64,000 nt of DNA, taken from the NCBI RefSeq assembly GCF_011766325.1, contig NZ_BLLG01000011.1:124001-188000 (forward strand). The letters run 5' to 3'. This stretch comes from Streptomyces pacificus (lineage in GTDB: Bacteria > Actinomycetota > Actinomycetes > Streptomycetales > Streptomycetaceae). Position 1 is the first letter of the stretch. Each line of letters opens with the position of its first letter. The position numbers and the translations under genes were made by a program. Shown here in pieces: positions 59,631-64,000 of this stretch. The notes beneath the pieces are model-generated. The model did no database searches. It saw only the letters and a program-made list of their open reading frames with translations, and was not told the DNA's origin.

Positions 59631-59954
59631 TCACGCACCCGCCGGGGGCGATGCCCCGTGCTCTGCGGCATCGTCAGCGGCCGGCGGGTCGCTCAGCAGC
59701 GCCTCGCCGAAGGCACGCAGACGCGCGACCGCCTGGGCGTCCGGCCGCCCCCTTCGGGAGAGAGCTCCGCGGATCTCTTCGTACGCCGATGCCTCGAGGC
59801 CGCAGCGGCGGCAGTCCTCGAGATGCGCCGCGACCCGGCGAGCGGTGACCTCGTCCGTCTCCCCGTCGAGGTAGGACTGCAGCAGCCTGGCGACCTGCAG
59901 GCAGTTCATCCTGCGCTCGCCCACGGGTCGGCGCCGCCATGAACGCTTCTTCAC
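59631..59954 (-). CDS. Soluble zinc-binding anti-sigma factor (zf-HC2)
   Basis: 107-residue protein with ZAS zinc motif H44-x3-C48-x2-C51 in ARRVAAHLEDCRRCGLEAS. No membrane helix is present, so it is a soluble anti-sigma of the RsrA/ChrR-like group. It has Cys18 near the N-terminus (MNCLQVARLL), a possible redox-sensitive residue by analogy with RsrA. GTG 59954 overlaps the sigma TGA as GTGA, so the pair is translationally coupled; a start at ATG 59909 would lose this. It controls the adjacent ECF sigma. Confidence 0.88.
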   Translation of the reverse strand: MKKRSWRRRPVGERRMNCLQVARLLQSYLDGETDEVTARRVAAHLEDCRRCGLEASAYEEIRGALSRRGRPDAQAVARLRAFGEALLSDPPAADDAAEHGASPPAGA

Positions 59955-60508
59955 CTCACACCTCGTCTCGGTGCCAGTCCGGCCGCCACCAAGCGGGCTC
60001 GTATTCGTTTGCGCGCCCGGTGCAGGCGGCTCATCACGGTGCCCTCCGGTACGTCCAGCAGATGGGCGGCCTCGGCATAGGTGAGGCCGTCGATGTCGAC
60101 CAGCTGCACCACCCGCCGGTGCTTGTCCGGCAGGCCGGACAGTGCGGAGTCCACCACCTCGTCGAAGGCCTGGCCGACGACCACCTCCTCCGCTGAGCCT
60201 GCCGAGCACCTCGAGCCGAGACGGTCCAGATCGGCGTCCGGATCGTCCAGCAGATGGGGGCGGCGGCGCCGATGCCGGTTGACCTCGGCCCTGCGCATGA
60301 TGGTCAGCAGCCAGGCACGGGGATGCCTGCCGTCGAAGCGATCGACGGACCGGTAGGCACGCAGCAGGGTTTCCTGGACCAGGTCCTCGGCGTCGGCGGG
60401 CTGCGCGGTCAGGGTCGTCGCCACCCTCAGCAGCACCTCCACCTCGGGCAGCACATGGGTGGCGAACGCCTTTCCCCGCGCGTCGGCCGGGTTCGGCGCC
60501 GCTGTCAC
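59951..60508 (-). CDS. ECF sigma factor with adjacent soluble anti-sigma
   Basis: 185-residue ECF sigma. Region 2 is visible in DAEDLVQETLLRAYRSVDRFDG (residues about 38-60, landmark) and PRAWLLTIMRRAEVNRHRR; region 4 in LPDKHRRVVQLVDIDGLTYAEAAHLLDVPEGTVMSRLHRARK. It is closest in pattern to SigR/SigE-like ECFs with ZAS partners. GTG 60508 has GGAAG upstream at 6 bases; GTG 60520 is an alternative with a weak site. Upstream 173 bases contain the 5' region and a hairpin-prone GCGCACGAGCGGGCGC stretch. Confidence 0.88.
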   Translation of the reverse strand: MTAAPNPADARGKAFATHVLPEVEVLLRVATTLTAQPADAEDLVQETLLRAYRSVDRFDGRHPRAWLLTIMRRAEVNRHRRRRPHLLDDPDADLDRLGSRCSAGSAEEVVVGQAFDEVVDSALSGLPDKHRRVVQLVDIDGLTYAEAAHLLDVPEGTVMSRLHRARKRIRARLVAAGLAPRRGVR

Positions 60509-60693
60509 TTCGTCTTCCACGCGACGGAAACCCCCGTCCGGTGGCGGGCATTCCCTCGCGCCCGTCCGCTGCCGTCCACATGCGCCGGCTCGTGCGCCCG
60601 CGCCCACCGCGCACGAGCGGGCGCACAAACGAGGGCGGGTGGTGCCGGGATCGTTGCCGGCCGGCGCAGCGCCGCGCATCGCGGTGGGGAGGG

Positions 60694-61782
60694 TCAGCCG
60701 GCGACGACCCAGCGGTGTGCGACCGGCAGGTGCAGCCGTACACGCTCCGACGCGGCCGGCTGGGGGCCCGGCGGCAGCAGCGCGTGTACGGGTCCGGCGG
60801 CGGTGTCGGCGACGAGGGCCGTGAACGGGCCTTCCGGCCGCACACTGCGCACCACCGCGGACACGCCGTCCGGGCCGGTGTCCAGCCGGACGGCTTCGGG
60901 ACGGATCACGAGGTGTCCGGTGCCCCGATGGGTGACCGTGCCGGGCAGTTCCAGTTCCCCCAGCGGGCAGGCGAACCGTCCGTGCGGGGTGACGCTGCCG
61001 GGCAGCGCGGTGGCACAGCCCAGGAAGCGGGCCACGGCGAGGGAGTCCGGGTGGGCGTAGAGGTCCGCGGGGCGTGCCTGTTGCAGGAGCCTGCCGTGGT
61101 CGAGCAGGGCGACGGTGTCGGCGACCGCGGCCGCCTCCGACTGGTCGTGGGTGACCAGGACGGTGGTCACCGCCCACTCCCGCTGGACCGAGGTGAGCAG
61201 CTCGCGCATGGTGTGCCGCAGGCCGGGGTCGAGGGCGCTGAACGGTTCGTCGAGGAGGAGCACGGCCGGTTCGGCGGCCAGGGCGCGGGCGAGCGCGACA
61301 CGCTGGGCCTGCCCTCCCGAGAGCTGGCGGGGGTAGCGGTCCGCGAGCGCGTCGAGGCCGACACGCCGCAGGTGTTCGAGGGCGCTCGCGCGGGCGGCGC
61401 GGCGGGGACGGCCGCGGACGCGGGCGGGGAAGGCCACGTTGTCCAGCGCCGTGCGGTGCGGCAGGAGCATGGGCTGCTGGAAGACCACCGCGGCACCGCG
61501 GCGCTCCGGTGGGGTCCGGGTGACGTCGGTACCGCGGAGGTAGACGGCCCCGCTGGTCGGTGCGAGGAGGCCGGAGGCGATCTGCACGGTGGTGGTCTTG
61601 CCGCACCCTGAGGGGCCGAGCAGGGCCAGCAGCCGTCCATCGGCGACCTCGAGGTCGAGGCCGTCCAGGACGGGTGAACGGTGCCCGGGATAGGTGACGG
61701 TGATCCCTTCAAGGCGCAGGCCGGCGGCGGCGGAGGAGGAGGACGAGGAAGAGGAGGACGAGGAGGAGGACGAGGTGCTCAT
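60694..61782 (-). CDS. ABC transporter ATP-binding protein (YnjD/PotA-like) with poly-Ser N-terminus
   Basis: 362-residue ATPase of an importer for small ligands (iron/thiamine/spermidine/YnjBCD-like). Walker A GPSGCGKTT, signature LSGGQAQRVALARAL, Walker B VLLLDEPFSALD, H-loop VTHDQSEAAA. A TOBE-like domain closes the protein. The N-terminus is MST followed by 14 consecutive Ser, encoded by a TCC/TCG microsatellite (61735-61776), which is unusual. The ATG is 5 bases from the permease stop, so translation is coupled without a strong ribosome site. Confidence 0.9.
   Translation of the reverse strand: MSTSSSSSSSSSSSSSSAAAGLRLEGITVTYPGHRSPVLDGLDLEVADGRLLALLGPSGCGKTTTVQIASGLLAPTSGAVYLRGTDVTRTPPERRGAAVVFQQPMLLPHRTALDNVAFPARVRGRPRRAARASALEHLRRVGLDALADRYPRQLSGGQAQRVALARALAAEPAVLLLDEPFSALDPGLRHTMRELLTSVQREWAVTTVLVTHDQSEAAAVADTVALLDHGRLLQQARPADLYAHPDSLAVARFLGCATALPGSVTPHGRFACPLGELELPGTVTHRGTGHLVIRPEAVRLDTGPDGVSAVVRSVRPEGPFTALVADTAAGPVHALLPPGPQPAASERVRLHLPVAHRWVVAG
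61735..61776 (-). repeat. TCC/TCG microsatellite encoding 14 serines
   Basis: Fourteen Ser codons (TCC, TCG, one TCT) in a row at the ABC ATPase N-terminus. In-frame slippage could change its length. Confidence 0.92.
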
Positions 61783-61787
61783 GGCGG

Positions 61788-62840
61788 TCAGCGGTCGATT
61801 CCGGGAGGAGTGGCGGAGGGACTGGGGCCGGCAGCGGCGGCCGGAGGACCGGCTTCGGGAGCGGCGGCCGAACGACCGGGGCCGGGAGTCGAGTCGGACG
61901 GACCGAACCGGGGAGGGGCCGCGGAGGAACCGGACCCGGCGGCCACGACCGCCGCCGGGGGACCGGCCCCGGCAACCGCCGCCGGGGGACCGGAGCCGGG
62001 GACCGCCGCCGGGGGACCGGAGCCGGGGACCGCCGCCGGAGGATCGGCTTCCGCCCAGACCGCCCGATGGCGCCGCATGATCGTCGCGGTCGCGCCGAAC
62101 AGCACGACCGGAGGGACGAAGGTGAGGATGCCGAGAACGGCGGTGAACGCCTGGTTGCCGCTGCCCGCGGCGGAGGCGAACAGCAGCAGCGGCAGGGTGG
62201 TGACCACCCCGCCGCCCACCAGCACGGTCATCAGATACTCGCTCCACGACACCAGGAAGGCCAGGGTCGCCGCGGCCAGCAGGGCCGGGGCGAGCGCGGG
62301 CAGGGTCACGTGCCGGAGCACCGCGTAGCGGGAAGCCCCCAGGGTGCGTGCCGTCTGCTCCATGCGGAGGTCGTAGCCGGCGTAGCCGCCGATCAGCACG
62401 AGCACCGTGTACGGCAGGGCGGGGACCAGGTGGACGAGCGCGACCCCGGCCGGCCGGTCGGCGAGCCCGGCCCGGACGAAGACCTCCTGGACGCCGACCG
62501 CCAGGGCGAACGGCGGTACCAGGACGGGAGCGAGGAGCACCAGGCGGATCAGCCCGGCGGCCGGCGGCCGGTACAGGACCAGGCCCCGTGCCGCCAGGGC
62601 CCCGAGTGCGGTGGCGGCCAGGGCGGTGGCCAGCGCGAGCCCCAGTGAGGTGCCCGTGGCGGCGATCACCTGCTGGTGCGGGTCGGCGGCCCGGGTCCAG
62701 GCGCGGGCCGAGAGTTCCTGGGGCACCAGCGCCGGGTACACCCATCTGCCGGTGAAGGCCCAGACCAGCAGCGGCAGCAGGGGCGCCGCGATCCAGCCGG
62801 CGAGCAGCGCGGCGCCCGTGAGGCGCAGGGCCCGGCTCAC
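61788..62840 (-). CDS. ABC transporter permease 2 with Pro/Ala/Gly tail
   Basis: 350-residue BPD_transp_1 permease. Six helices and the EAA-loop ARTLGASRYAVLRHVTLPALAPALL are seen; SWSEYLMTVLVGGG precedes TLPLLLFASAA. The core ends near residue 255; about 95 residues of PPAAVPGSG/PPAAVAGAG repeats (27-bp DNA units, about 61940-62042) form a cytosolic tail. GTG 62840 overlaps the first permease gene as GTGA. Confidence 0.9.
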   Translation of the reverse strand: MSRALRLTGAALLAGWIAAPLLPLLVWAFTGRWVYPALVPQELSARAWTRAADPHQQVIAATGTSLGLALATALAATALGALAARGLVLYRPPAAGLIRLVLLAPVLVPPFALAVGVQEVFVRAGLADRPAGVALVHLVPALPYTVLVLIGGYAGYDLRMEQTARTLGASRYAVLRHVTLPALAPALLAAATLAFLVSWSEYLMTVLVGGGVVTTLPLLLFASAAGSGNQAFTAVLGILTFVPPVVLFGATATIMRRHRAVWAEADPPAAVPGSGPPAAVPGSGPPAAVAGAGPPAAVVAAGSGSSAAPPRFGPSDSTPGPGRSAAAPEAGPPAAAAGPSPSATPPGIDR

Positions 62841-63706
62841 GGGCCGGTCCTGGCGCGCAGCAGCCGGCGGGAGACCACGGCGGCGGCCGTCGCCGCGAGG
62901 GCGATCACCAGGCCGATCACGACCGCGAGGGCGAGGGCGCCCGGACGGTCGCCGAGTTCCACCGACCGGTAGAGGCCGACGGCCTCCACCGGCAGGGCGC
63001 GCGGCGCGGTGGCGCCCAGCAGCGCGGGGATCTCGTACGCCGCGAAGGTGAACGCGAAGACCAGCAGGCACGCCTCGGTGAGCGCCGGGGCGAGCAGCGG
63101 CAGCGTGACGTGCCTGAGCCGGCGCAGCCGTCCCGCGCCCAGGGTGCGCGCCGCGGTCTCCAGGTCGCGTACGGCCGGGGTGTAGGCGGCGAGCAGCATG
63201 ATCGTGACGAAGGGCGCTTCCTTCCATACGTAGGTGAGCAGGACGGCGGTGTGGCCGGGGCCGCCGACCAGGGCGGGGAAGTCGGCGGCCCCGTCGGTCC
63301 ACCCGGCGGCGCGGGCGAGCCGGGAGAGGAGTCCCGCTCCCGAAAGCAGCAGTCCGAACGCGGCGGCGGCGAGCAGGTGCGGGACCGCGAGCGTGGCCCG
63401 CGCGGCGGCGTCGAGGGCGGCCCGGGCGCGTCGGGAGCCGCTCACCGCGCCGACCACGGCGAGGGCCGCGGCGGCCGACACCGCGGTGCTGAGCGCCGCG
63501 ATCTCCAGGCTGAGCGGCAGGGAGCCGGTGAGGGCGGGATCGCGGAGCAGGTCCGCGTAGGCGGAGAGGCTCCAGCCGCGGCCCAGACCGTCGGCGAGGC
63601 TGCCCCGGGCCGCGAGCAGCAGGGCGGCGGCGGCGAAGCCGACGACGGCGAGGGCGGGCGCGGCCAGCAGCAGGCCCCGCAGGCGCGGCGGCGTACGCAC
63701 CGTCAC
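62837..63706 (-). CDS. ABC transporter permease 1
   Basis: 289-residue permease with six helices and the EAA-loop ARTLGAGRLRRLRHVTLPLLAPALTEACLLVFAFTFAAYEIPALLG, split as landmarks. It pairs with permease 2, an arrangement of YnjC or PotB/PotC type. GTG 63706 overlaps the binding protein TGA as GTGA; a second GTG at 63700 is less likely. It is part of a tightly coupled operon: binding protein, permease 1, permease 2, ATPase. Confidence 0.9.
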   Translation of the reverse strand: MTVRTPPRLRGLLLAAPALAVVGFAAAALLLAARGSLADGLGRGWSLSAYADLLRDPALTGSLPLSLEIAALSTAVSAAAALAVVGAVSGSRRARAALDAAARATLAVPHLLAAAAFGLLLSGAGLLSRLARAAGWTDGAADFPALVGGPGHTAVLLTYVWKEAPFVTIMLLAAYTPAVRDLETAARTLGAGRLRRLRHVTLPLLAPALTEACLLVFAFTFAAYEIPALLGATAPRALPVEAVGLYRSVELGDRPGALALAVVIGLVIALAATAAAVVSRRLLRARTGP

Positions 63707-64000
63707 GAGGCGGCGGCGACTTCCCGCTTCCAGCCCTTGTCGAGCGGGCCCACCCAGTCGCCGCTCAGCTCCGGCAGGGCGTTTCGGGCCAGTTCCCCGG
63801 CGGGAAGCGTCGTCTCCGGCATGGTCAGCGAGTCGAACTCGCGCCGCCACCGCTCGGGCAGCAGGTCCCGGTCGAGTACCGGGTAGGCGCCCCAGCCGCC
63901 GGGCCGCGCCTTGGCGTACTGGAGCTCGGGCGAGAGCATCAGGTCGGACAGTACGAGCGCGGCCTCACGGTGGGCGGCGTTCGCCGGCACGGCGAGAAAG
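63703..64000 (-). CDS. ABC transporter substrate-binding protein, C-terminal part (cut by window edge)
   Basis: The last 98 residues of a solute-binding protein, read from the right window edge. It includes REAALVLSDLMLSPELQYAKA, PGGWGAYPVLDRDLLPERW, and DWVGPLDKGWKREVAAAS. The SPE-x-Q...WG-x(2)-PVLD pattern resembles E. coli YnjB, and the operon order supports a YnjBCD-like importer, whose ligand is not established. The N-terminus and signal peptide are outside the window. Confidence 0.8.
   Translation of the reverse strand, partial: FLAVPANAAHREAALVLSDLMLSPELQYAKARPGGWGAYPVLDRDLLPERWRREFDSLTMPETTLPAGELARNALPELSGDWVGPLDKGWKREVAAAS

Noticed and set aside
1..64000. Horizontal-transfer island, prophage or secondary-metabolite cluster
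   Set aside because: Codon use and GC are uniform, the order of many genes follows actinobacterial synteny, and no integrase, transposase, PKS/NRPS or phage gene was seen.

Overview
The window is a piece of a high-GC actinobacterial chromosome, almost certainly Streptomyces. GC is strongly biased at third codon positions, GTG and TTG starts are frequent, genes often overlap at their ends (GTGA or ATGA), and mycothiol, SpoIIE-type phosphatase and paired ECF sigma/anti-sigma genes are all present. No tRNA, rRNA, CRISPR array, insertion sequence or prophage was recognised. Both ends cut through genes: an HtrA-type protease on the left and a solute-binding protein on the right.

Region 1 (1-14.6 kb) is a housekeeping and stress block. 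An ECF sigma factor, its zinc-binding membrane anti-sigma and an HtrA protease match the gene order of the mycobacterial sigE-rseA-htrA locus. Beyond it lie an O-methyltransferase, a DUF3117 protein, an enoyl-CoA hydratase, 3-methyladenine glycosylase I, a DivIVA-like membrane protein, a FolP2-type protein, a LOG-family protein and dapE. A ferredoxin and dapC follow. DapE and DapC point to the succinylase branch of lysine/diaminopimelate synthesis.

Region 2 (14.7-28.8 kb) carries a GNAT protein, a SirB1-like protein, a large proline/glycine-rich membrane protein with PG-binding-like domains, mshB, an S9 peptidase and a VanZ-RDD membrane protein. It ends in an iron-linked locus: a siderophore-interacting protein diverges from a penicillin-acylase-family enzyme and an IucB-like acetyltransferase across a near-consensus iron box.

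Region 3 (29-46.8 kb) holds two complete paralogous five-gene oligopeptide ABC importers in tandem (order on the minus strand: binding protein, two permeases, two ATPases), then typA and a lone family-5 binding lipoprotein with long Ala/Pro/Gly insertions.

Region 4 (47-64 kb) has a non-classical succinate dehydrogenase/fumarate reductase operon preceded by a small coiled-coil gene, a PAS-PAS-GAF-PP2C-HATPase phosphatase, an RsbW-like kinase domain protein with a sigma-B-like promoter match, a NUDIX hydrolase, a SPOR protein, a GntR/UTRA regulator, a DUF4190-type protein and a threonine-synthase-like enzyme. A second ECF sigma/anti-sigma pair and an ABC importer of YnjBCD type close the window.

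The most interesting points are the iron-box-controlled leader-less acylase/acetyltransferase locus, a three-copy intergenic repeat family, a set of leaderless promoters that fix start codons, a probable ATT start codon, and hyper-repetitive insertions in otherwise ordinary transport proteins.
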